Source: an uncultured Bacilli bacterium (GTDB lineage: Bacteria > Bacillota_I > Bacilli_A > RF39 > UBA660). Taken from it: 5,633 nucleotides of DNA. The stretch is taken from positions 1 to 5,633 of the forward strand of contig CAKONA010000072.1 in assembly GCA_934096785.1 (NCBI GenBank), given 5' to 3'. Under the pieces are notes generated by a model. It made no database searches. It was given only the letters and a program-made list of their open reading frames with translations, and was not told the origin of the DNA. Below, one piece after another: positions 1-5,588 of this stretch (the stretch's first letter is position 1; every line of letters starts with the position of its first letter). A program made the translations under genes and the position numbers.

Positions 1-257
1 CATTTAACATAGTAACACCAATATGGAGTGACCTACAACAAAGATTCATTGATATTCTAACAGAAGATATAAAAACAAGAAAAATAGAAGAGTATCTAAA
101 AGGACTTTCATATGATGATTTAACAATGAGAGAAGAAGTCAAAAAATATATAGAAAAAACAGCCGATTACTTAGATGAAATAAAAAAACAAAATGAAAGC
201 AAATACACTGATCCAAACTTTATAATGAAATTTAAACAAAAAAAGGAAAATAATTAA
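1..257 (+). CDS. 3' end of an uncharacterised paralogue, array copy 1 (partial)
   Basis: This is the C-terminal part of a gene that starts before the window. The frame runs from codon 3-5 and ends with TAA at 255-257, giving 84 whole residues. It opens directly in the conserved core of the neighbouring paralogues (FNIVTPIWSDLQQRFIDI) and closes with the shared tail DPNFIMKFKQKKENN, so it is a fourth member of the tandem family. Between core and tail lies a variable, charged, probably helical stretch. The protein has 80 residues from the TPIWS block to the end, against 92, 96 and 85 in the three complete copies, so its C-terminus is natural. Only one base separates its stop from the next start, and its final KKEN codons supply the purine-rich ribosome binding site for that gene. 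Function is unknown. Membership of the family is certain from the sequence. Confidence 0.85.
   Translation, partial: FNIVTPIWSDLQQRFIDILTEDIKTRKIEEYLKGLSYDDLTMREEVKKYIEKTADYLDEIKKQNESKYTDPNFIMKFKQKKENN
241..250 (+). promoter_or_regulatory. Ribosome binding site of copy 2, inside the coding end of copy 1
   Basis: AAGGAAA within an A-rich run lies about 9 nt before the ATG at 259. It is encoded by the Lys-Lys-Glu-Asn codons that end copy 1, so the site and the protein tail share the same bases. Confidence 0.6.
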
Positions 258-258
258 T

Positions 259-1122
259 ATGAAAATAAAAAAAGACATAAGAACAGAATATAGAACAATT
301 AGTTTAGAATATGATGATGAAAAATATAAAATACAATATGCTCCAAGTATAGAAAATATAATTATAAAGAGAATCAAAGATAATAAAGTAATAGGTGTTT
401 TTGACACTAAAAACACTGGATTTATAATACAAAGCGAAATTGATGGATATAATACATTTGAAGTTTCAGAGTATGATGATGAAAATGAACAAGCATATTT
501 ATGCCACTACTATGACGATCTAAAAGATAAAGGCTTAATTACAGGAACTCCTTTCATATCATACATTGATGGAAACAAAATATTATCTATGTCACAAAAT
601 GATGTTCAAATAGATGAAAATTTATATCTTATATATAAAACAATGGGTCATAAAGGTTATGCCCTTTATAATGGAAAAAATATTTCACTTGCATACAATA
701 AAATTTATATAAAAAAAGAAGAAAGAGAAGTATCAGAAAAAACACTTGGAAAAAATGTTATTATGGTAATGCAAAACTTTAAGTTAGATAATGCAGAAGA
801 TACAGTACTTTATGGTATAGACAAAGATACATTTGAGGCAGTTACACCAATATGGAGTGAATTACAGCAAAGATTTATAAATATACCATCTACAAGAGAA
901 TTAAATGAACTTCAAGAAAAAACAACTGGCCTTCAAATAGATGACAGCAATTTAACAAGAACAGAAAGAACAATAGATTATGAAATATTTCATCCACTCG
1001 TTATAGTAAATGAGTACTTAAGTAAAAAGAATGAAGACCCTATGATAAGACAGGATAGGTATTATAAAGGCGAACCAAACGAAGAATTTATAATGAAATT
1101 CAAGAAGAAGGAGAATAAATAA
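259..1122 (+). CDS. Uncharacterised tandem paralogue, array copy 2 (287 aa)
   Basis: Function is not recognised. The protein has no signal peptide or membrane segment and looks cytoplasmic, rich in Lys, Glu, Asp and Ile. Blocks shared with copies 3 and 4 run in this order: an N-terminal LEYDDEKYKIQY segment (about 16-27), NKVIGVF (42-48) and GFIIQS (54-59), a His-Tyr pair (H83-Y84), LYNG (137-140), the core YGIDKDTFE...TPIWS..Q.RFI (185-207), and the tail NEEFIMKFKKKENK. The region between the core and the tail differs most between copies. The start follows AAGGAAA (243-249) with about 9 nt spacing and lies one base after the previous stop, which suggests co-transcription and translational coupling. 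The tandem arrangement indicates gene duplication followed by divergence. A role as one of a set of immunity, sensor or binding proteins is possible but is only inference. Confidence 0.88.
   Translation: MKIKKDIRTEYRTISLEYDDEKYKIQYAPSIENIIIKRIKDNKVIGVFDTKNTGFIIQSEIDGYNTFEVSEYDDENEQAYLCHYYDDLKDKGLITGTPFISYIDGNKILSMSQNDVQIDENLYLIYKTMGHKGYALYNGKNISLAYNKIYIKKEEREVSEKTLGKNVIMVMQNFKLDNAEDTVLYGIDKDTFEAVTPIWSELQQRFINIPSTRELNELQEKTTGLQIDDSNLTRTERTIDYEIFHPLVIVNEYLSKKNEDPMIRQDRYYKGEPNEEFIMKFKKKENK
1108..1113 (+). promoter_or_regulatory. Ribosome binding site of copy 3, inside the coding end of copy 2
   Basis: AAGGAG stands ten bases before the ATG at 1124 and is formed by the Lys-Lys-Glu codons of the copy 2 tail. 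It decides the start of copy 3. Confidence 0.75.
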
Positions 1123-1123
1123 G

Positions 1124-2014
1124 ATGTATAAAACAAATATGATAATTAGTAATAATAGAGTTTATAAAAATGTATATCTAGAATATGACAAAGATAAATT
1201 TGATATAGAATATGTAGAAGAAGTAGGAAAATTCATAATCAGAAATTTAACTGATGGCGAAGTAATAGCGATGTTTGATGAATCAATAGGCTTCATTATA
1301 CAGTCTTACCAAGGAAAATATAAAAATCCTAACTTTGTAGTATCATCTTGGACTTTCGATGAAAAAGGAAACGTTAATGGAAGTAAACTTACTCATTACA
1401 TAGCTTCATGGAATAACAAATTAGAAATAAGAGGCGAATTTAACACAGATTTTCAAGTATTACCTGGAGAGTTACGCATGTCAGAACATACATACCTTGT
1501 AAATGGTGAATGTCAAATAAGTGATAATATTCCATCAAAGAAACTTTATAACCTTAAGAAAACATCTAATTTATTTACAAAAGTATACACTGACCCTGAA
1601 ATTAAAGCTGCTTTAAAGAAAATAACTGATAGAGAAATGATTCTAGTATCTGACACGGTACAAGAAGGCGATGTAGTAGATGAAATAATATATGGACTTG
1701 ACCCTGAAACATTCGAAGCAGTAACACCAATATGGAGCAGCTTACAAAATAGATTCATTGAGCCATATACAGAAGAAGTCTTAGGACGTAAAGGCTTATT
1801 ATATGACCTAGGTTACACAACAAAAACTAATTTAACAGTTGAAGATGAAATAGAAACTCCAGTAAGTACTATAGATGATTTACTTAGTGATGTAAGAGGA
1901 AATCTAGAAAAAGATTTAAACTCATTTAACGGAGACACAAGAGTAAGTAAGAATGGACAACTTAATAAAGAATTCATATTAAGCTTCAAGAAAAGAGATG
2001 GAGGCCAAAACTAA
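1124..2014 (+). CDS. Uncharacterised tandem paralogue, array copy 3 (296 aa)
   Basis: This is the longest complete member of the array and of unknown function. It has no signal peptide or transmembrane segment. The family blocks are present in the same order: LEYDKDKFDIEY (about 19-30), EVIAMFD, IGFIIQS (55-61), FVVSSW (71-76), H91-Y92, HTYLV (122-126), LYNL (141-144), the core YGLDPETFE...TPIWSSLQNRFI (190-212), and the tail NKEFILSFKKRDGGQN. HTYLV and LYNL recur in copy 4, whereas copy 2 is more divergent there. The start is supported by AAGGAG at 1108-1113, ten bases upstream and encoded inside the tail of copy 2. One base separates the two genes, while the stop of this gene overlaps the next start by one base. 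An in-frame Met at residue 6 is possible but has a poorer spacing. Confidence 0.88.
   Translation: MYKTNMIISNNRVYKNVYLEYDKDKFDIEYVEEVGKFIIRNLTDGEVIAMFDESIGFIIQSYQGKYKNPNFVVSSWTFDEKGNVNGSKLTHYIASWNNKLEIRGEFNTDFQVLPGELRMSEHTYLVNGECQISDNIPSKKLYNLKKTSNLFTKVYTDPEIKAALKKITDREMILVSDTVQEGDVVDEIIYGLDPETFEAVTPIWSSLQNRFIEPYTEEVLGRKGLLYDLGYTTKTNLTVEDEIETPVSTIDDLLSDVRGNLEKDLNSFNGDTRVSKNGQLNKEFILSFKKRDGGQN
2000..2004 (+). promoter_or_regulatory. Ribosome binding site of copy 4, inside the coding end of copy 3
   Basis: GGAGG lies nine bases before the ATG at 2014 and is encoded by the Asp-Gly-Gly codons near the end of copy 3. It decides the start of copy 4, which overlaps the previous stop as TAATG. Confidence 0.75.
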
Positions 2015-2832
2015 TGAAAATAAGAGATCTAACACATGATAACAAAGTATTTGAATATGATAATGAAAAGTTTAGAATAGAATATTCTTTTGCGACTGAT
2101 ATAATATTTATAAGAAGACTATCCGATAATAAAGTAATAGGCATTCTAGAAAACACAGAAAGTATTGGCTTCATAAATGAACATGATGAAGTACATAAAA
2201 AAACAGGCGAAGAATACACTGACTTTGTAGTATCTTACCATGATGAAAAAGAAAGAACTTATATAAGTCACTATAGATTAAATAATTACGAAGGCTATAT
2301 GAAACATATAAAAACATTCGAAACAACAAGTATCTTTGAAGATGAAATAAGAGTATCTAACCATACATATAAAGTATGCCCAGATAGAGAAGAATGTTCA
2401 TTATATAACCTAGATGGAAAATCAAGAAAGTTTATGATCCATGAAGACCATGAAAAAGAAATAAAAGAAATACTAGGAGAAAACACAATACTAGTAGAAG
2501 AAACTCTACACTCAACTCCTGAAATAGAAGATAGAATTGTATATGGATTTGATAAAGATACATTTGAACCAACAACACCAATATGGAGCGATTTACAAAG
2601 AAGATTTATAGATGTACATCCTCTTGAAGAAATAAGAAAGTTAGAATGGGAAAAACATATGCATTATCCATTTAGTGAAGGAGAAGGACAAAAACTAATA
2701 AGTCGTACTATTAGATTAGAAATATTAAGATACCTAGATATGTTAGCTGAACAACTATCAAGAGAAGACATAATGTATAAAAATGAATTACCTAATAAAG
2801 AGTTCATGATGAAATTAACAGACAAAAACTAA
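2014..2832 (+). CDS. Uncharacterised tandem paralogue, array copy 4 (272 aa), last of the array
   Basis: This is the last and shortest complete copy. The blocks are FEYDNEKFRIEY (13-24), NKVIGI (39-44), IGFINEH (51-57), FVVSYH (71-76), H86-Y87, HTYKV (117-121), LYNLDGKS (130-137), the core YGFDKDTFE...TPIWSDLQRRFI (177-199), and the tail NKEFMMKLTDKN. The core reads PTTPIWS instead of AVTPIWS. The protein is His-rich compared with copies 2 and 3, contains two Cys (122 and 128), and has no secretion or membrane signal. Start and stop overlap in TAATG at the junction with copy 3, and GGAGG at 2000-2004 lies nine bases before the ATG. Unlike the other three copies, its tail does not encode a ribosome binding site, which fits its position at the end of the unit. 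A hairpin overlaps the stop. Function is unknown. Confidence 0.88.
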   Translation: MKIRDLTHDNKVFEYDNEKFRIEYSFATDIIFIRRLSDNKVIGILENTESIGFINEHDEVHKKTGEEYTDFVVSYHDEKERTYISHYRLNNYEGYMKHIKTFETTSIFEDEIRVSNHTYKVCPDREECSLYNLDGKSRKFMIHEDHEKEIKEILGENTILVEETLHSTPEIEDRIVYGFDKDTFEPTTPIWSDLQRRFIDVHPLEEIRKLEWEKHMHYPFSEGEGQKLISRTIRLEILRYLDMLAEQLSREDIMYKNELPNKEFMMKLTDKN

Positions 2833-2857
2833 AGTCACTTGTAAAAAAAGTGATTTT
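2831..2857 (+). terminator. Putative intrinsic terminator after the paralogue array
   Basis: AAAGTCACTT (2831-2840) can pair with AAGTGATTTT (2848-2857) as a ten base-pair stem with one G-U pair and a seven-base loop. The T run is short and lies within the 3' arm, so this is a weak terminator. It begins inside the TAA of copy 4. It separates the array from the lipoprotein operon, and some read-through is likely. Confidence 0.5.
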
Positions 2858-2893
2858 AAAATATAAAAATATATAGTTAAACATAGAAACACA

Positions 2894-2902
2894 TGTTATA
2901 AT
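2894..2902 (+). promoter_or_regulatory. Candidate extended -10 promoter of the lipoprotein operon
   Basis: TGTTATAAT matches an extended -10 element (TGn plus a perfect TATAAT). No good -35 hexamer is found 16-18 bases upstream. Initiation here would fall near 2909, leaving the ribosome binding site at the very 5' end of the transcript. An alternative in the same gap is TTGTAA (2839-2844) with TATAAA (2862-2867) at 17 bp spacing, giving a longer leader but overlapping the terminator loop. In such A/T-rich DNA chance matches are common, so the choice is uncertain. Confidence 0.45.
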
Positions 2903-2909
2903 TAATTAA

Positions 2910-2915
2910 AAGGAG
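2910..2915 (+). promoter_or_regulatory. Ribosome binding site of the lipoprotein gene
   Basis: AAGGAG lies ten bases upstream of the ATG at 2926 and fixes the start in front of the MKKR signal sequence. Confidence 0.8.
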
Positions 2916-2925
2916 AATTATAAAA

Positions 2926-3951
2926 ATGAAAAAAAGAATACTAACTATTATATTATGTCTAACACTATTACTAAGTTTAACCGGATGCAAACAAGAAAAA
3001 CAAGAAAAACTAAATATAAGAGAAAGCGAAACAAGTAACATAGAACTAGTTGATTATGATAATGGACTTGTTAAGATGAAAATACCTAACGGTTGGAAAG
3101 TAGATGCAACAGGAGACTACATACATTATACATTTAAAGCATACAATCCTGAAAATAAAGCATATCAATTCTTCTTCAATCTAAAAACTGAAGGATACAA
3201 TAAATCAGTTGAATCAAGAAATTGGCAACAAAAATATTATCCAGATAGTATATTTGCCAAAACATCTGTATTATCACCTAAAACTACTGAAGCATTCTAT
3301 AAAATATTTAATGATTTAGGTACACTTAATGATTCAGAGAGTTTCACATTTCCAACGTTAAATAACTTTGAAGTAGTAGATAATCTTGGAGATAATACAT
3401 TAGGTGGAGACATCTTAAGAGCAACTTTTCAAGATGAAAATAGTAAAGATGCAGAAGGAATATTCACAGCATATGTATACGATGCAGGACCTTACTATGT
3501 AAATGAAAACATAACAGGTGGTAAAAAAATAGATATATATACGCTAAGTGTTTACGATACAATGTTCATAACTGCACCAAAAGATGAACTAATAAACTGG
3601 GAAAGCACACTTAATAAAATAGCTTCATCATTAGAATTCACTGATGCATTCATGAATGGATTTGCAAGTGCTCAAGATGCAGTAATGAAAAACTTTAATT
3701 ACGTAAGAAGCGTATGTAATGAAATATCAGATGGAATTATGGATTCATGGAACAAAAGAAGTGCAAGTTTCGATATAATGAGTCAAAAACAGAGTGATGC
3801 AACACTAGGATACGAAAGAGTTTATAACACAGAAACTGGAAAAGTTTATAAAGCATACAATGGATTTACTGATGATTATAGTGATTCAAAATTTAAACCT
3901 ATAACAGAAGACATGTATACTAAAGAAATAAGCGGATACATAGATAAATGA
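2926..3951 (+). CDS. Membrane-anchored lipoprotein with a Clostridia-type C-terminal module (341 aa)
   Basis: The N-terminus is a lipoprotein signal peptide: MKKR, a hydrophobic stretch (5-18), then the lipobox LTGC with the lipidated Cys at residue 21, followed by a charged KQEKQEK linker. The protein should be anchored on the outer face of the cytoplasmic membrane. A first region (about 38-240) contains VKMKIPNGWKV, a pattern common in extracellular Clostridia lipoproteins, and looks rich in beta strands. A second part (about 262-341) has DSWNKRS, MSQKQSDATLGYERVY and TGKVYKAYNGF, which I recall from other clostridial lipoproteins without an assigned function. The start is set by AAGGAG and the signal peptide. 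Its TGA overlaps the start of the next gene as ATGA, so the two are co-translated. It begins a three-gene operon after a terminator and promoter region. Substrate or partner is unknown; catalytic motifs are not evident. Confidence 0.88.
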   Translation: MKKRILTIILCLTLLLSLTGCKQEKQEKLNIRESETSNIELVDYDNGLVKMKIPNGWKVDATGDYIHYTFKAYNPENKAYQFFFNLKTEGYNKSVESRNWQQKYYPDSIFAKTSVLSPKTTEAFYKIFNDLGTLNDSESFTFPTLNNFEVVDNLGDNTLGGDILRATFQDENSKDAEGIFTAYVYDAGPYYVNENITGGKKIDIYTLSVYDTMFITAPKDELINWESTLNKIASSLEFTDAFMNGFASAQDAVMKNFNYVRSVCNEISDGIMDSWNKRSASFDIMSQKQSDATLGYERVYNTETGKVYKAYNGFTDDYSDSKFKPITEDMYTKEISGYIDK

Positions 3952-4166
3952 AAAACAAAATAATAATAATTACTTTAGTAGTTCTAACAGTAATAATACT
4001 AATTTTAACCAATACAAGATATCCAAAATTAAAAGAAAATGCAATTGCTTTTACAATGGAAGAATATAAAAGTGAAATAGACACTAACAACAAAAATATA
4101 AATATACCATCATTCATAGATAATGGTGACTATGGATATTGGACAAAAGGAGACAAAAATGAATAA
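3948..4166 (+). CDS. Small single-pass membrane protein (72 aa), hypothetical
   Basis: A short protein with a strongly hydrophobic N-terminal segment (about 5-21, almost all Ile, Leu, Val and Thr) preceded by MKNK, then a hydrophilic tail of about 50 residues ending in a DYGYW motif and charged residues. The basic N-terminus suggests an inside-N, outside-C orientation by the positive-inside rule. There is no lipobox Cys and no clear signal peptidase site, so it is probably an anchor and not a secreted protein. The ATG overlaps the lipoprotein stop as ATGA and has only a weak upstream purine stretch, so it likely depends on translational coupling. Its last codons overlap the start of the next gene by eight bases. 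Overlaps on both sides support a real gene. I recognise no family; a partner role with the lipoprotein is inference. Confidence 0.7.
   Translation: MKNKIIIITLVVLTVIILILTNTRYPKLKENAIAFTMEEYKSEIDTNNKNINIPSFIDNGDYGYWTKGDKNE
4147..4152 (+). promoter_or_regulatory. Ribosome binding site that decides the NDT-like start
   Basis: AAGGAG lies six bases before the ATG at 4159, inside the end of the small membrane protein gene. It favours 4159 over the upstream in-frame ATG at 4123, which has no such site and would add a poorly conserved-looking 12 residue extension. Confidence 0.8.
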
Positions 4167-4596
4167 AAAATATGAATTCTTTATAGCAGGAAGAGCAAGA
4201 AACAAAGAAAATATATTAAGAGTATGTGATATTTTTGATAAATATAAGGTATCATACTACTGCTTTTTAAAAAACGAAGATGATTGGGGATATGGAAGTA
4301 AAGACCAAACACCAGAAGAAAATCAAAAAGAGTTTGAATCTCTTGGATTAAAAAGTGATGTTGTATTAAACTTATTTAATACTGATTTAGAAGGACTTAA
4401 GAGTTCAAAGAATCTACTTTTAGTTTTACCAGCAGGTAAAGCAGCACACATTGAGTCAGGTATCGCCTATGGTTTAGGAGAAACTTGCTATGCAATTGGA
4501 GAATATGAGCAAACAGACTCACTATATAATATATTTAAAGAAATATTTGAAAGCGAAATAGAACTAGAAAAATTTCTAAAAAAATATAATAACTAA
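4159..4596 (+). CDS. Nucleoside 2-deoxyribosyltransferase-like protein (145 aa)
   Basis: The layout fits the nucleoside 2-deoxyribosyltransferase-like superfamily, a Rossmann-like fold whose enzymes cleave or exchange the N-glycosidic bond of (deoxy)nucleosides or nucleotides. It starts with a beta strand and loop, YEFFIAGRARN (5-15), followed by a helix. A strand, NLLLVLPAG (85-93), leads into AAHIESGIAYGLG (95-107). In characterised family members the Glu in the ExG..yG.G segment is the nucleophile, which here corresponds to E99. Length matches the roughly 140-170 residues of the family. The 4159 start follows AAGGAG and overlaps the previous stop by eight bases. It is the last gene of the operon with the lipoprotein and the small membrane protein, and a hairpin overlaps its stop. 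Substrate is unknown. Many homologues are annotated only as group-specific proteins, so enzyme activity is likely but unproven. Confidence 0.75.
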   Translation: MNKKYEFFIAGRARNKENILRVCDIFDKYKVSYYCFLKNEDDWGYGSKDQTPEENQKEFESLGLKSDVVLNLFNTDLEGLKSSKNLLLVLPAGKAAHIESGIAYGLGETCYAIGEYEQTDSLYNIFKEIFESEIELEKFLKKYNN

Positions 4597-4620
4597 AATA
4601 CTAGAATACATAGTATTTTT
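4595..4620 (+). terminator. Putative intrinsic terminator after the NDT-like gene
   Basis: AAAATACTA (4595-4603) and TAGTATTTT (4611-4619) form a perfect nine base-pair stem with a seven-base loop. A run of five T follows on the 3' arm. The stem contains only one G-C pair, so it is weak, but its place directly after the operon and overlap with the TAA fit a terminator. Confidence 0.55.
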
Positions 4621-4641
4621 AGTTGTGCATTTATCACAATT
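4621..4641 (+). promoter_or_regulatory. Inverted repeat before the polymerase gene, possible operator
   Basis: TTGTG-N7-CACAA is a perfect interrupted palindrome, extendable to AGTTGTG / CACAATT with one wobble pair. It lies just upstream of the ribosome binding site of the polymerase gene. It could be a regulator site or an RNA hairpin near the binding site. It does not match the Bacillus-type LexA box (GAAC-N4-GTTC core), and no such box was seen in this gap. Confidence 0.3.
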
Positions 4642-4645
4642 CAAG

Positions 4646-4652
4646 AAGGAGG
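4646..4652 (+). promoter_or_regulatory. Ribosome binding site of the polymerase gene
   Basis: AAGGAGG, a full match to the anti-16S core, lies six bases before the ATG at 4659. It fixes this start over a TTG 12 codons upstream. Confidence 0.85.
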
Positions 4653-4658
4653 TGTATC

Positions 4659-5588
4659 ATGGACAAAATATATATGTGTATTGATTTAAAAAGTTTCTAT
4701 GCATCAGTCGAATGTAGAGAAAGAAATCTAGATCCATTAGATACACTTCTTTTAGTTGCAGACGAATCAAGAACTGATAAAACAATATGTTTAGCAGTCT
4801 CTCCATCTTTAAAAGCACTAGGACTAGGTGGAAGATGTAGACTTTTTGAAGCAAGACAAAAGATTAAAGAAGCAAACTATCAAAGAAAGAAAAATATTAA
4901 TTATAAACCCTTTACAGGTAAATCATACCTCTCATCAGTTCTAAACAAGAATCCAAATTTAGAGCTAGATTTCATTTGTGCAGTACCAAGAATGAAACTA
5001 TATATGAAATACAGTACTGATATTTACAATATATATCTAAAATATATTGCTCCAGAAGACATACTAGTTTATTCAATAGATGAAGTATTTTGTGATATAA
5101 CAAACTATTTAAGCTTCTACAAAATGACTGCAGAAGAACTAGTAATCAAGATAATAGAAGACGTTTATAAAACGACAGGAATAACAGCAACAGCTGGAAT
5201 AGGTACAAACATGTATTTAGCAAAAGTCGCAATGGACATAACTGCAAAGAAAATGAAGCCAAACAAATTTGGAGTAAGACTTGCTACACTTGATGAAATT
5301 AAATATAAAAAAGAACTGTGGAGCCACAAACCACTTACAGACTTCTGGAGAGTAGGTAAAGGATATGCCAAAAAACTAGAAGAAAATGGAATGCATACAA
5401 TGGGAGACGTTGCTAGAATGTCCATTAATAATGAAGACTTCCTGTTTAAACTATTCGGAGTAAACGCAGAACTTCTAATAGATCACGCATGGGGATATGA
5501 ACCATGCACAATAAAAGAAGCAAAAAACTTTAAGCCATCAACTAACAGTATAAGCGAAGGCCAAGTACTACATAGTCCGTACACTTAA
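4659..5588 (+). CDS. Y-family translesion DNA polymerase, truncated by an in-frame stop (309 aa left)
   Basis: A DinB/UmuC-type polymerase that copies past damaged bases. It belongs to the Firmicutes subgroup with ADESRTDKTICLAVSPSLKA near the N-terminus (34-53). The palm carries the metal-binding Asp in CIDLKSFYASVE (D9) with a Tyr steric gate (Y14), and the second acidic motif YSIDEVFCDIT with D141 and E142. TATAGIGTNMYLAKVAMD (177-194) is the conserved palm/fingers segment. The thumb helix-hairpin-helix follows at about 225-255 (DFWRVGKGYAKKL). At NSISEGQVLHSPYT the little-finger domain should begin, but TAA follows at 5586-5588. Intact members are usually about 400-500 residues, so the little finger and any sliding-clamp contact are lost from this product. 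The start at 4659 has AAGGAGG six bases before it. Catalytic residues are all present, so the loss looks recent. Confidence 0.88.
   Translation: MDKIYMCIDLKSFYASVECRERNLDPLDTLLLVADESRTDKTICLAVSPSLKALGLGGRCRLFEARQKIKEANYQRKKNINYKPFTGKSYLSSVLNKNPNLELDFICAVPRMKLYMKYSTDIYNIYLKYIAPEDILVYSIDEVFCDITNYLSFYKMTAEELVIKIIEDVYKTTGITATAGIGTNMYLAKVAMDITAKKMKPNKFGVRLATLDEIKYKKELWSHKPLTDFWRVGKGYAKKLEENGMHTMGDVARMSINNEDFLFKLFGVNAELLIDHAWGYEPCTIKEAKNFKPSTNSISEGQVLHSPYT

Noticed and set aside
2985..3012. Short direct repeat encoding KQEKQEK after the lipobox
   Set aside because: Only two short units in a low-complexity linker, which is common after lipidated Cys residues; not a meaningful repeat array.
4123..4158. 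In-frame ATG at 4123 as the start of the NDT-like gene
   Set aside because: No ribosome binding site precedes it, and it would overlap the 72-residue gene by 44 bases. The ATG at 4159 has AAGGAG at ideal spacing and begins right before the first strand of the fold.
4542..4607. TATAAT at 4585-4590 or TAGAAT at 4602-4607 as promoter of the polymerase gene
   Set aside because: No -35 hexamer is present at 16-18 bp spacing for either, and such words are expected by chance in this A/T-rich stretch. The promoter of this gene remains unlocated.
4623..4658. TTG at 4623 as the start of the polymerase gene
   Set aside because: It lies in the inverted repeat without a binding site, and the added residues would cover the strong AAGGAGG. 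The ATG at 4659 matches the family N-terminus.
171..5425. Open frames on the minus strand (for example 171-416, 1546-1758, 1986-2219, 2295-2486, 3920-4117, 4657-4854, 5165-5425)
   Set aside because: They all lie opposite well-supported + strand genes, have hydrophobic low-complexity translations caused by A-rich coding strands, and lack credible start signals. The 3920-4117 frame only mirrors the Ile-rich segment of the membrane protein.
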